The translations under genes and the position numbers were made by a program. From Setophaga petechia (taxonomy: Eukaryota > Chordata > Aves > Passeriformes > Parulidae): a DNA stretch of 64,000 bases. Positions 43,687 through 56,147 of the stretch are shown here, one piece after another (position 1 is the first letter of the stretch; each line of letters begins with the position of its first letter). The notes below the pieces were generated by a model. The model made no database searches. It worked only from the letters and a program-made list of their open reading frames with translations, and was not told the DNA's origin. Where the stretch lies: NCBI GenBank assembly GCA_024362935.1, contig JANCRA010000006.1, positions 37,875,924 through 37,939,923 on the forward strand, written 5' to 3'.

Positions 43687-46600
43687 GTGAAGGGAAAGGC
43701 AAGAGAGTGGGAAAGTACTGTTTTCTAGCACTTTGCAGGCTGCTAACACAATCCCAGTGCTGTGTACCAATTAACTTGTCACTGCACTGCAGTAAGGGTT
43801 TCTTGTCACCTATATCTAAGCAAAAAGCTTTTTCACTATGTCTCGCAAGGAGAAAACCTTCTTGCTCACTAAACATTTCCTATCGTGTTCCAGAAGTTGC
43901 ACAGAGGGCTGCAGTGTGTTTTGACCCAAGAAAAAGAAAGTTGTCTAAGACGCCTTCCATTCAAGTATTAATGTGAAGGGAAAGGCAAGAGAGTGGGAAA
44001 GTACTGTTTTCTAGCACTTTGCAAGCTGCTAACACAATCGCAGTGCTGTGTAGCAATTAGCTTGTCAGTGCACGGCAGTAAGTGTTTCTCGATACCTACA
44101 TCTGAGCAAATAGCTTTTTCACTTTGTCTCGCAAGGGGAAAACGTTGCTGCTCACTAAACAACTTCCATCGTGTTCTAGAAGTTGCACAGAGGGCTGCAG
44201 TGTGTTTTGACACAAGAAAAAGAAAGTTGTCTGAGACGCCTTCCTTTCAAGTATTAATGTGAAGGGAAAGGCAAGAGAGTGGGAAAGTACTGTTTTCTAG
44301 CACTTTGCAAGCTGCTAACACAATCCCAGTGCTGTGTAGCAATTAGCTTTTCAGTGCACTGCAGTAAGTGTTTCTTGTCACCTACATCTAAGCAAATAGC
44401 TTTATCACTATGTCTCGCAAGGAGAAAACCTTCCTGCTCACTAAACAACTTCCATCGTATTCTAGAAGTTGCAGAGAGGGCTGCAGTGTGTTCTGTAACA
44501 AGAAAAAGAAAGTTGTCTAAGACGCCTTCCTTTCAAGTATTAATGTGAAGGGAAAGGCAAGAGAGTGGGAAAGTACTGTTTTCAAGCACTTTGCAAGCTG
44601 CTAACACAATCCCAGTGCTGTGTAGCAGTTAGCTGTTCAGTGCACGGCAGTACGTGTTTCTTGTCACCTACATCTAAGCAAATAGCTTTTTCACTATGTC
44701 TCGCAAGGAGAAAACCTTCCTGCTCACTAAACAACTTCCATCGTGTTGTAGATGTTGCAGAGAGGGCTGCAGAGTTTTTTGACCCAAGAAAAAGAAAGTT
44801 GTCTAAGATGCCTTCCTTTCAAGTATTAATGTGAAGGGAAAGGCAAGAGAGTGGGAAAGTACTGTTTTCTAGCACTTTGCAGGCTGCTGACACAATCCCA
44901 GTGCTGTGTACCAATTAACTTGTCACTGCACTGCAGTAAGGGTTTCTTGTCACCTATATCTAAGCAAAAAGCTTTTTCACTATGTCTCGCAAGGAGAAAA
45001 CCTTCTTGCTCACTAAACATTTCCTATCGTGTTCCAGAAGTTGCACAGAGGGCTGCAGTGTGTTTTGACACAAGAAAAAGAAAGTTGTCTAAGACGCCTT
45101 CCTTTCAAGTATTAATGTGAAGGGAAAGGCAAGAGAGTGGGAAAGTACTGTTTTCTAGCACTTTGCAAGCTGCTAACACAATCGCAGTGCTGTGTAGCAA
45201 TTAGCTTGTCAGTGCACGGCAGTAAGTGTTTCTTGATACCTACATCTGAGCAAATAGCTTTTTCACTTTGTCTCGCAAGGGGAAAAAGTTGCTGCTCACT
45301 AAACAACTTCCATCGTGTTCTAGAAGTTGCACAGAGGGCTGCAGTGTGTTTTGCAAAATGTAAAAGAAAGTTGTCTAAGACGCCTTCCTTTCAAGTATTA
45401 ATGTGAAGGGAAAAGCAAGAGAGTGGGAAAGTACTGTTTTCTAGCACTTTGCAGGCTGCTAACACAATCACAGTGCTGTGTAGCAGTAAGCTTTTCAGTG
45501 CACTGCAGTAAGTGTTTCTTGTCACCTACATCTGAGCAAATAGCTTTTTCACTCTGTCTCGCAAGGAGAAAACCTTCCTGCTCACTAAACATCTCCTATC
45601 GTGCTCTAGAAGTTGCACAGAGGACTGCAGTGTGTTTTGCAAAAAGTAAAAGAAAGTTGTCTAAGACGCCTTCCTTTCAAGTATTAATGTGAAGGGAAAG
45701 GCAAGAGAGTGGGAAAGTACTGTTTTCTAGCACTTTGCAAGCTGCTAACACAGTCCTAGTGCTGTGTAGCAGTTAGCTGTTCAGTGCACTGCAGTAAGTG
45801 TTTCTTGTCACCTACATCTAAGCAAAAAGCTTTTTCACTATGTCTCGCAAGGAGAAAACCTTCCTGCTCACTAAACAACTTCCATCGTGTTGTAGATGTT
45901 GCAGAGAGGGCTGCAGAGTTTTTTGACACAAGAAAAAGAAAGTTGTCTAAGATGCCTTCCTTTCAAGTATTAATGTGAAGGGAAAGGCAAGAGAGTGGGA
46001 AAGTACTGTTTTCTAGCACTTTGCAGGCTGCTGACACAATCGCAGTGCTGTGTAGCAGTTAGCTTTTCAGTGCACTGCAGTAAGTGTTTCTTGTCACCTA
46101 CATCTAAGCAAATAGCTTTTTCACTATGTCTCGCAAGGAGAAAACCTTCTTGCTCACTAAACATCTCCTATCGTGTTCTAGAAGTTGCACAGAGGGCTGC
46201 AGTGTCTTCTGTAACAAGAAAAAGAAAGTTGTCTAAGATGCCTTCCTTTCAAGTATTAATGTGAAGGGAAAGGCAAGAGAGTGGGAAAGTACTGTTTTCT
46301 AGCACTTTGCAAGCTGCTAACACAGTCCTAGTGCTGTGTAGCAGTTAGCTGTTCAGTGCACTGCAGTAAGTGTTTCTTTTCACCTACATCTAAGCAAAAA
46401 GCTTTTTCACTATGTCTCGCAAGGAGAAAACCTTCCTGCTCACTAAACAACTTCCATCGTGTTGTAGATGTTGCAGAGAGGGCTGCAGAGTTTTTTGACA
46501 CAAGAAAAAGAAAGTTGTCTAAGATGCCTTCCTTTCAAGTATTAATGTGAAGGGAAAGGCAAGAGAGTGGGAAAGTACTGTTTTCTAGCACTTTGCAGGC

Positions 46601-46832
46601 TGCTAACACAATCGCAGTGCTGTGTAGCAGTAAGCTTTTCAGTGCACTGCAGTAAGTGTTTCTTGTCACCTACATCTGAGCAAATAGCTTTTTCACTCTG
46701 TCTCGCAAGGAGAAAACCTTCCTGCTCACTAAACATCTCCTATCGTGCTCTAGAAGTTGCACAGAGGACTGCAGTGTGTTTTGCAAAAAGTAAAAGAAAG
46801 TTGTCTAAGACGCCTTCCTTTCAAGTATTAAT

Positions 46833-48418
46833 GTGAAGGGAAAGGCAAGAGAGTGGGAAAGTACTGTTTTCTATCACTTTGAAAGCTGCTTACCCAATCC
46901 CAGTTTTGTGCCGCTTCGTAGTTCGCCGTTCAGAAGCTGCCGCAGTCTCTTTTTCCCGGAGAAGGAGAAGACGCTTCTTGGCGCGAAGAATCTGGTGTCG
47001 TTACGCCGATCGCGGCGTGCTCCGGAGAACAGCTACGGCCGACAGACACCCGGAAGCGGCGCTTAAAGGCACAGTGCTCCGTCTCCTGGTCTTTAGCGTC
47101 TCCTGCCGGCTACACCTTAGCAAAAAGCTTTTTCATTATGTCTCGCCAGGAGAAACTGTGTCTGTTCACAAAAAACCTCCCATCGTGCTCTAGAGGTTGC
47201 AGGCAGCTCTGCAGAGTGTTTTGCAACAAGAAAAAGTAACTTGTCCAAAAAAGCCATCAATTCGAATGTTCCTGGAAAGGGAAAATGCAGGAGAGCGGAT
47301 AGGTACTGTTTTCTACCAGTTTGCAAGCTGGACACACAATCCCAGTGTTATACTACGATTGACTTTGCAGTGCACTGTAATAATTGCCTATTGTTACTAC
47401 ATCTAAGCCAATAGCGTTTGCATTATATCTCTTCAGGAGAAACTGTACCAGTTCAGAAAACAACTCTCATTTTTTCTAGAAGTTGCACGGAGGTGTGCAG
47501 AGTGTTTTGCAAGAAGCAAAAGAAAGTTGTCCAAAACTGCTGCCATTCGAATAGTAATGCGAATGGAAAAGGCAGGAGAGTGGAAAGCTGCTGCTTTCTA
47601 TCTGTTTGTAAGCTGCTTACACAATCCCAGAGTTGTGCAGCAATTAGTTTTTCAGTGCACTGTAGTAGGTGCCTCTTTTCACCTGCATCTAAGCAAATTG
47701 CTTTTCCCCATGTCTCGCAAGGAGAAACTGAGCCAGTTCAGAAAACATCTCCCATCGAGTTCTAGAGATTGCAGGCAGGTGTGCAGAGTGTTTTGCAAGA
47801 AGCAAAAGAAAGTTGTCTAAAACGCCTTGCATTCAAATAGAAATGTGAATAGAAAAGGCAGGAGAAGGGAGAGGTACTGTTTTCTATCAGTTTGCAACCT
47901 GCTTACACAATCTGCGTGTTGTGCAGCAATTAGCTTGCAGTGCACTGTAGTAGGTGCCTCTTTTCACCTATATCTAAGCAAATTGCTTTTTCCCCATGTC
48001 TTGCAAAGAGAAACTGAGCCAGTTCAGAAAATATCTCCCATCGACTTCGAGAGATTACAGGCAGGTGTGCAGAGCGTTTTGCAAGAAGCCAAAGAAAGTT
48101 GTCTAAAATTCTTTCCATTCGAATAGTAATGTGCATGGAAAAGGCAGGAAGAGTGGAAAGGTACTGTTTTCATTCACTTTGCAAGCTGCTAACACAATCC
48201 CAGTGTTGTGCATCTATTAGCTTTGCAGTGCACTGCAGTAACTGCCTGTGGTAACCTACATCTAAGCAAAAAGCTTTTTCACTATCTCTCACTAGGAGAA
48301 AATGTTCCTGCTCATTAAACAACTTCCATCGTGCTGTACAGATTGCACAGAGGGCTGCAGAATGTTTTGCAGCAAGAAAAAGAAAGTTGTCTAAGACGCC
48401 TTCCTTTCAAGTATTAAA
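46833..48418. repeat. 1,586-bp diverged block, copy 7
   Basis: The last block in the window. No further CpG cassette appears to the right, where a different class of diverged units is found. Confidence 0.95.
46910..47116. promoter_or_regulatory. CpG-rich cassette, copy 7
   Basis: ETS-type CCGGAAGC at 47050-47057. Confidence 0.5.
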
Positions 48419-51400
48419 GTGAAGGGAAAGGCAAGAGAGTGGGAAAGTACTGTTTTCTAGCACTTTGCAGGCTGCTAACACAATCCCAGTGCTGTGTACC
48501 AATTAACTTGTCACTGCACTGCAGTAAGGGTTTCTTGTCACCTATATCTAAGCAAAAAGCTTTTTCACTATGTCTCGCAAGGAGAAAACCTTCTTGCTCA
48601 CTAAACATTTCCTATCGTGTTCCAGAAGTTGCACAGAGGGCTGCAGTGTGTTTTGACCCAAGAAAAAGAAAGTTGTCTAAGACGCCTTCCATTCAAGTAT
48701 TAATGTGAAGGGAAAGGCAAGAGAGTGGGAAAGTACTGTTTTCTAGCACTTTGCAAGCTGCTAACACAATCGCAGTGCTGTGTAGCAATTAGCTTGTCAG
48801 TGCACGGCAGTAAGTGTTTCTCGATACCTACATCTGAGCAAATAGCTTTTTCACTTTGTCTCGCAAGGGGAAAACGTTGCTGCTCACTAAACAACTTCCA
48901 TCGTGTTCTAGAAGTTGCACAGAGGGCTGCAGTGTGTTTTGACACAAGAAAAAGAAAGTTGTCTGAGACGCCTTCCTTTCAAGTATTAATGTGAAGGGAA
49001 AGGCAAGAGAGTGGGAAAGTACTGTTTTCTAGCACTTTGCAAGCTGCTAACACAATCCCAGTGCTGTGTAGCAATTAGCTTTTCAGTGCACTGCAGTAAG
49101 TGTTTCTTGTCACCTACATCTAAGCAAATAGCTTTATCACTATGTCTCGCAAGGAGAAAACCTTCCTGCTCACTAAACAACTTCCATCGTATTCTAGAAG
49201 TTGCAGAGAGGGCTGCAGTGTGTTCTGTAACAAGAAAAAGAAAGTTGTCTAAGACGCCTTCCTTTCAAGTATTAATGTGAAGGGAAAGGCAAGAGAGTGG
49301 GAAAGTACTGTTTTCAAGCACTTTGCAAGCTGCTAACACAATCCCAGTGCTGTGTAGCAGTTAGCTGTTCAGTGCACGGCAGTACGTGTTTCTTGTCACC
49401 TACATCTAAGCAAATAGCTTTTTCACTATGTCTCGCAAGGAGAAAACCTTCCTGCTCACTAAACAACTTCCATCGTGTTGTAGATGTTGCAGAGAGGGCT
49501 GCAGAGTTTTTTGACCCAAGAAAAAGAAAGTTGTCTAAGATGCCTTCCTTTCAAGTATTAATGTGAAGGGAAAGGCAAGAGAGTGGGAAAGTACTGTTTT
49601 CTAGCACTTTGCAGGCTGCTGACACAATCGCAGTGCTGTGTAGCAGTTAGCTTTTCAGTGCACTGCAGTAAGTGTTTCTTCTCACCTACATCTAAGCAAA
49701 TAGCTTTTTCACTATGTCTCGCAAGGAGAAAACCTTCTTGCTCACTAAACATCTCCTATCGTGTTCTAGAAGTTGCACAGAGGGCTGCAGTGTGTTCTAT
49801 AACAAGAAAAAGAAAGTTTTCTAAGACGCCTTCCTTTCAAGTATTAATGTGAAGGGAAAGGCAAGAGAGTGGGAAAGTACTGTTTTCTAGCACTTTGCAG
49901 TCTGCTAACACAATCCCAGTGCTGTGTACCAATTAACTTGTCACTGCACTGCAGTAAGGGTTTCTTGTCACCTATATCTAAGGAAAAAGCTTTTTCACTA
50001 TGTCTCTCAAGGAGAAAACCTTCTTGCTCACTAAACATTTCCTATCGTGTTCCAGAAGTTGCACAGAGGGCTGCAGTGTGTTTTGACACAAGAAAAAGAA
50101 AGTTGTCTAAGACGCCTTCCATTCAAGTATTAATGTGAAGGGAAAGGCAAGAGAGTGGGAAAGTACTGTTTTCTAGCACTTTGCAAGCTGCTAACACAAT
50201 CCCAGTTCTGTGTAGCAATTAGCTGTTCAGTGCACTGCAGTAAGTGTTTCTTGTCACCTACATCTAAGCAAATAGCTTTTTCACTATGTCTCGCAAGGAG
50301 AAAACCTTCCTGCTCACTAAACAACTTCCATCGTGTTGTAGATGTTGCAGAGAGGGCTGCAGTGTGTTTTGACACAAGAAAAAGAAAGTTGTCTAAGACG
50401 CCTTCCTTTCAAGTATTAATGTGGATGGAAAGGCAAGAGAGTGGGAAAGTACTGTTTTCTAGCACTTTGCAAGCTGCTAACACAATCCCAGTGCTGTGTA
50501 GCAATTAACTTGTCACTGCACTGCAGTGAGGGTTTCTTGTTACCTTCATTTAAGGAAAAAGCTTTATCAATATGTCTCGCAAATAGAAAACGTTCCTGCT
50601 CACTAAACAGCTTCCATCGTGTTCTGGAGGTTGCACAGAGGGCTGCAGAGTGTTTTGCAACAAGAAAAAGAAAGTTGTCTAAGACGCCTTCCTTTCAAGT
50701 ATTAATGTGAATGGAAAAGGCAAGAGAGTCGAAAGGTACTGTTTTCTATCACTTTGCATGCTGGGCACACAATCCCAGTGTTGTGTTTCGATTAGCTTTG
50801 CAGTCCACTGTAGATAGTGCCTCTTGTCACCTACATCTAAGCCAATAGCTTTTGCACTGTATCGCTTGGAGAAACTGTGCCAGTTCAAAAAACATCTCCC
50901 ATCTTGTTGTGGAGGGTGCACGCTGGTGTGGGGAGTGTTTTGCAAGAAGCAAAAGAAAGATGTCCAAAACTCCTTCCATTCAAATAGAAATGTGAATAGA
51001 AAAGGCAGGAGAGTGGAATGGTACTGTTTTCTATCCGTTTGCAAGCTGGGCACACAATCCCAGTGTTGTGTAGCAATTAGCTTGTCAGTGCACTGCAGTA
51101 AGCGCATCTTGTCACCTACATCTAAGCAAATAGCTTCTTCGCAGTTTCTCGCAAGGAGAAACTGTGCCTGCTCAGAAAACATCTCCTATCCTGACTAGAG
51201 TTTGCACACCTGTCAGTGGAGTGTTCTGCAACAAGAAAGAGAAAGTTGTCCAAAACTACTTCCTTTTGAATGTTATTGGCAATGGAAAAGGCAGGAGAGT
51301 GGAAAGGTACTGTTTTCTTTGAGTTTGCAATCTGCTTACAAAATGCCAGTGTTCTACAGAGATTACCTTTGCAGTGCATTGGAGTATGTGCCTCTTGTTT

Positions 51401-54400
51401 CCAACCTCGAAGCAAATAGCCTTTTCAGTATATCGCGCAAGAAGAAACTGTGTGCCTGTTCAGGAAACATTTCCCATCGTGTTCTAGAGGTTGCACGCAG
51501 GTCTGCAGAGTGTTTTGCAACAAGAAAAAGAAAGTTGTCTAAGACGCCTTCCTTTCAAGTGTTAATATGAATGGAAAAGGCAAGAGAGTGGAAAGGTACT
51601 GTTTTCTATCTGTTTCTAAGCAGCTTACACAATCGCAGTGCTGTGTAGCAATTAGCCTGTCAGTGCACTGTAGATAGTGCCTCTTGTCACCTACATCTAA
51701 GCAAATAGCTTTTTCACTATATCTCGCAAGGAGAAAACGTTTCTGCTCACAAACATCTGCTATCATGTTCTAGGGGTTGCACAGAGGGCTGCAGAGTGTT
51801 TTGCAACAAGGAAAAGAAAGTTGTCTAAGACGCCTTCCTTTCAAGTATTAATGTGAATGGAAAGGCAAGAGAGTGGGAAAGGTACTGTTTTGTATCACTT
51901 TGCAAGCTGCTTACACAATCCCAGTGCTCTGTAGCAATTTGCTATTCAGTGCACTGCAGTAAGCGTTTCTTGACACCTACATCTAAGAAAATAGCTTTTT
52001 CACTATGTCTCGCAAGGAGAAAACGTTTCTGCTCACGAAACATCTCCTATCGTGTTCTAGAAGATGCACAGAGGGCTACAGAGTGTTTTGCAACAAGAAA
52101 AAGAAAGTTGTCTAAGACGCCTTCCTTTCAAGTATTAATGTAAATGGAAAGGCAAGAGAGTGGAAAGGTACTGTTTTCTATCACTTTGCAAGCTGCTTAC
52201 ACAATCCCAGTGTTGTGCTTCGATTAGCTTTGCAGTGCACTGTAGATAGTGCCTCTTGTCACCTACATCTAAGCAAATAGCTTTTTCACTATGTCTCGCA
52301 AGGAGAAACTGCGCCTGCTCAGAAAACATCTCCTATCCCGACTAGAGTTTGCACACGTGTCAGTGGAGTGTTCTGCAACAAGAAAGAGAAAGTTGTCCAA
52401 AACGACTTCCTTTTAAATGTTATTGGCAATGGAAAAGGCAGGAGAGTGGAAAGGTACTGTTTTCTCTGAGTTTGCAATCTGCTTACAAAATGCCAGTGTT
52501 CTACAGCGATTACCTTTGCAGTGCACTGGAGTAAGTGCCTCTTGTTTCCAACCTCGAAGCAAATAGCCTTTTCAGTATATCGCGCAGGGAGAAACTGTGT
52601 GCCTGTTCAGGAAACATCTCCCATCGTGTTCTAGAGGTTGCACGCAGGTCTGCAGAGTGTTCTGCAAGAAGAAAAAGAAACTTGTCCAAAACGCCTTCCA
52701 TTCGAATGTTCCTCGAAAGGGAAAATGCAGGACAGTGGAAAGGTAGTGTTTCTATCACTTTGCAAGCTGCACACACAATCCCAGTGTTGTGATACGATTA
52801 GCTTTCCAGGGCATTGCAGTAAGTGCCTGTGGTCACCTACATCTAAGCAAAAAGCTTTTTCACTATGTCTCGCTCAGAGAAAATGTGCCTGCTCTGTAAC
52901 CATCTCCTCTCATGTTCTAGAAGTTGCGCGGAGGTGTGCGGAGTGTTTTGCAAGAAGCCAAAACAAGTTCTCCAAAACTAGTTCCATTCGAATAGCAATG
53001 CGAATGCAAAAGGCAGGAGAGTGGAAAGGTAATGTTTTCTATCCTTTTGCAAACTGCTTACACAATCCCAGTGTTGTGTAACAATTAGCTTTTCAGTGCA
53101 CAGCAGGAAGTGTTTCCTGTTACCTACATTTAAGCAAATAGCTTTTTCACTATGTCTCGCAAATAGAAACCGTTTCTGCTCACGAAACATCTCCCATCGT
53201 GTTGTAGAAGTTGCACAGAGGGCTGCAGAGTGTTTTGCAACAAGAAAAAAAAAGTTGTCTAAGACGCCTTTCTCTCAAGTATTAATGTGAATGGAAAAGG
53301 CAAGACAGTGGAAAGGTACTGTTTTCTATCACTTGGCAAGCTGCTTACACAATCCCAGTGCTGTGTAGCAATTACCCTGTCAGTGCACTGCAGTAAGTGT
53401 TTCTTGTCACCTACATCTAAGCAAATAGCTTTTTCACTATGTCTCGCAAGGAGAAAACCTTCCTGCTCACTAAACAACTTCCATCGTGTTGTAGATGTTG
53501 CAGAGAGGGCTGCAGAGTTTTTTGGCACAAGAAAAAGAAAGTTGTCTAAGATGCCTTCCTTTCAAGTATTAATGTGAAGGGAAAGGCAAGAGAGTGGGAA
53601 AGTACTGTTTTCTAGCACTTTGCAGGCTGCTAACACAATCCCAGTGCTGTGTACCAATTAACTTGTCACTGCACTGCAGTAAGGGTTTCTTGTCACCTAT
53701 ATCTAAGCAAAAAGCTTTTTCACTATGTCTCGCAAGGAGAAAACCTTCTTGCTCACTAAACATTTCCTATCGTGTTCCAGAAGTTGCACAGAGGGCTGCA
53801 GTGTGTTTTGACACAAGAAAAAGAAAGTTGTCTAAGACGCCTTCCTTTCAAGTATTAATGTGAAGGGAAAGGCAAGAGAGTGGGAAAGTACTGTTTTCTA
53901 GCACTTTGCAAGCTGCTAACACAATCGCAGTGCTGTGTAGCAATTAGCTTGTCAGTGCACGGCAGTAAGTGTTTCTTGATACCTACATCTGAGCAAATAG
54001 CTTTTTCACTCTGTCTCGCAAGGGAAAAAAGTTGCTGCTCACTAAACAACTTCCATCGTGTTGTAGAAGTTGCACAGAGGGCTGCAGTGTGTTTTGCAAA
54101 ATGTAAAAGAAAGTTGTCTAAGACGCCTTCCTTTCAAGTATTAATGTGAAGGGAAAAGCAAGAGAGTGGGAAAGTACTGTTTTCTAGCACTTTGCAGGCT
54201 GCTAACACAATCGCAGTGCTGTGTAGCAGTAAGCTTTTCAGTGCACTGCAGTAAGTGTTTCTTGTCACCTACATCTGAGCAAATAGCTTTTTCACTCTGT
54301 CTCGCAAGGAGAAAACCTTCCTGCTCACTAAACATCTCCTATCGTGCTCTAGAAGTTGCACAGAGGACTGCAGTGTGTTTTGCAAAAAGTAAAAGAAAGT

Positions 54401-56147
54401 TGTCTAAGACGCCTTCCTTTCAAGTATTAATGTGAAGGGAAAGGCAAGAGAGTGGGAAAGTACTGTTTTCTAGCACTTTGCAAGCTGCTAACACAGTCCT
54501 AGTGCTGTGTAGCAGTTAGCTGTTCAGTGCACTGCAGTAAGTGTTTCTTGTCACCTACATCTAAGCAAAAAGCTTTTTCACTATGTCTCGCAAGGAGAAA
54601 ACCTTCCTGCTCACTAAACAACTTCCATCGTATTGTAGATGTTGCAGAGAGGGCTGCAGAGTTTTTTGACACAAGAAAAAGAAAGTTGTCTAAGATGCCT
54701 TCCTTTCAAGTATTAATGTGAAGGGAAAGGCAAGAGAGTGGGAAAGTACTGTTTTCTAGCACTTTGCAGGCTGCTGACACAATCGCAGTGCTGTGTAGCA
54801 GTTAGCTGTTCAGTGCACTGCAGTAAGTGTTTCTTGTCACCTACATCTAAGCAAAAAGCTTTTTCACTATGTCTCGCAAGGAGAAAACCTTCCTGCTCAC
54901 TAAACAACTTCCATCGTGTTGTAGATGTTGCAGAGAGGGCTGCAGAGTTTTTTGACACAAGAAAAAGAAAGTTGTCTAAGATGCCTTCCTTTCAAGTATT
55001 AATGTGAAGGGAAAGGCAAGAGAGTGGGAAAGTACTGTTTTCTAGCACTTTGCAGGCTGCTGACACAATCGCAGTGCTGTGTAGCAGTTAGCTTTTCAGT
55101 GCACTGCAGTAAGTGTTTCTTGTCACCTACATCTAAGCAAATAGCTTTTTCACTATGTCTCGCAAGGAGAAAACCTTCTTGCTCACTAAACATCTCCTAT
55201 CGTGTTCTAGAAGTTGCACAGAGGGCTGCAGTGTGTTCTGTAACAAGAAAAAGAAAGTTGTCTAAGACGCCTTCCTTTCAAGTATTAATGTGAAGGGAAA
55301 GGCAAGAGAGTGGGAAAGTACTGTTTTCTAGCACTTTGCAAGCTGCTAACACAGTCCTAGTGCTGTGTAGCAGTTAGCTGTTCAGTGCACTGCAGTAAGT
55401 GTTTCTTGTCACCTACATCTAAGCAAAAAGCTTTTTCACTATGTCTCGCAAGGAGAAAACCTTCCTGCTCACTAAACAACTTCCATCGTGTTGTAGATGT
55501 TGCAGAGAGGGCTGCAGAGTTTTTTGACACAAGAAAAAGAAAGTTGTCTAAGATGCCTTCCTTTCAAGTATTAATGTGAAGGGAAAGGCAAGAGAGTGGG
55601 AAAGTACTGTTTTCTAGCACTTTGCAGGCTGCTAACACAATCGCAGTGCTGTGTAGCAGTTAGCTTTTCAGTGCACTGCAGTAAGTGTTTCTTGTCACCT
55701 ACATCTAAGCAAATAGCTTTTTCACTATGTCTCGCAAGGAGAAAACCTTCTTGCTCACTAAACATCTCCTATCGTGTTCTAGAAGTTGCACAGAGGGCTG
55801 CAGTGTCTTCTGTAGCAAGAAAAAGAAAGTTGTCTAAGACGCCTTCCTTTCAAGTATTAATGTGAAGGGAAAGGCAAGAGAGTGGGAAAGTACTGTTTTC
55901 TATCACTTTGCAGGCTGCTAACACAATCCCAGTTCTGTGTAGCAATTAGCTGTTCAGTGCACTGCAGTAAGTGTTTCTTGTCACCTACATCTAAGCAAAT
56001 AGCTTTTTCACTATGTCTCGCAAGGAGAAAACCTTCCTGCTCACTAAACAACTTCCATCGTGTTGTAGATGTTGCAGAGAGGGCTGCAGAGTTTTTTGAC
56101 ACAAGAAAAAGAAAGTTGTCTAAGATGCCTTCCTTTCAAGTATTAAT
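48419..56147. repeat. 7,729-bp higher-order repeat, copy 1 (27 monomers)
   Basis: Eight regular units (48419-50706), ten diverged units (50707-53573, 2,867 bp) and nine regular units (53574-56147). The whole series repeats from 56148 at an offset of exactly 7,729 bp. I noticed no difference between the copies in the stretches compared. Its first four units also belong to the 4,732-bp repeat. There is no gene here. Confidence 0.93.
50707..53573. repeat. Ten diverged monomers without CpG cassette, copy 1
   Basis: Units begin near 50707, 50992, 51281, 51566, 51851, 52139, 52424, 52711, 52997 and 53287 and vary between about 285 and 290 bp. They differ from each other far more than the regular units do: GTTATTGGCAATGG, GTTCCTCGAAAGGG and GTAAATGGAAAGG all stand where the regular joint is. 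Two units (from about 51281 and 52424) are a closer pair, 1,143 bp apart. They look like older satellite not reached by recent homogenisation. Confidence 0.88.

Larger units (their letters stand above)
42101..46832. repeat. 4,732-bp higher-order repeat, copy 2
   Basis: Block 42101-43686 followed by eleven units 43687-46832. The one difference from copy 1 that I noticed, A45470, is a CpG-to-CpA change of the kind methyl-CpG deamination makes. Confidence 0.92.
46833..49562. repeat. 4,732-bp higher-order repeat, partial copy 3
   Basis: The block 46833-48418 and the next four units follow copies 1 and 2. From about 49625 the sequence departs from the matching unit at 44831: it has CAATCGCAGTGCTGTGTAGC where copy 2 has CAATCCCAGTGCTGTGTACC. 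The copy therefore covers about 2.7 of 4.7 kb. Confidence 0.85.

Noticed and set aside
50679..51182. 167-codon minus-strand frame in the diverged monomers (also 58408-58911)
   Set aside because: A chance run across two monomers. The second copy exists only because the 7,729-bp unit is duplicated.
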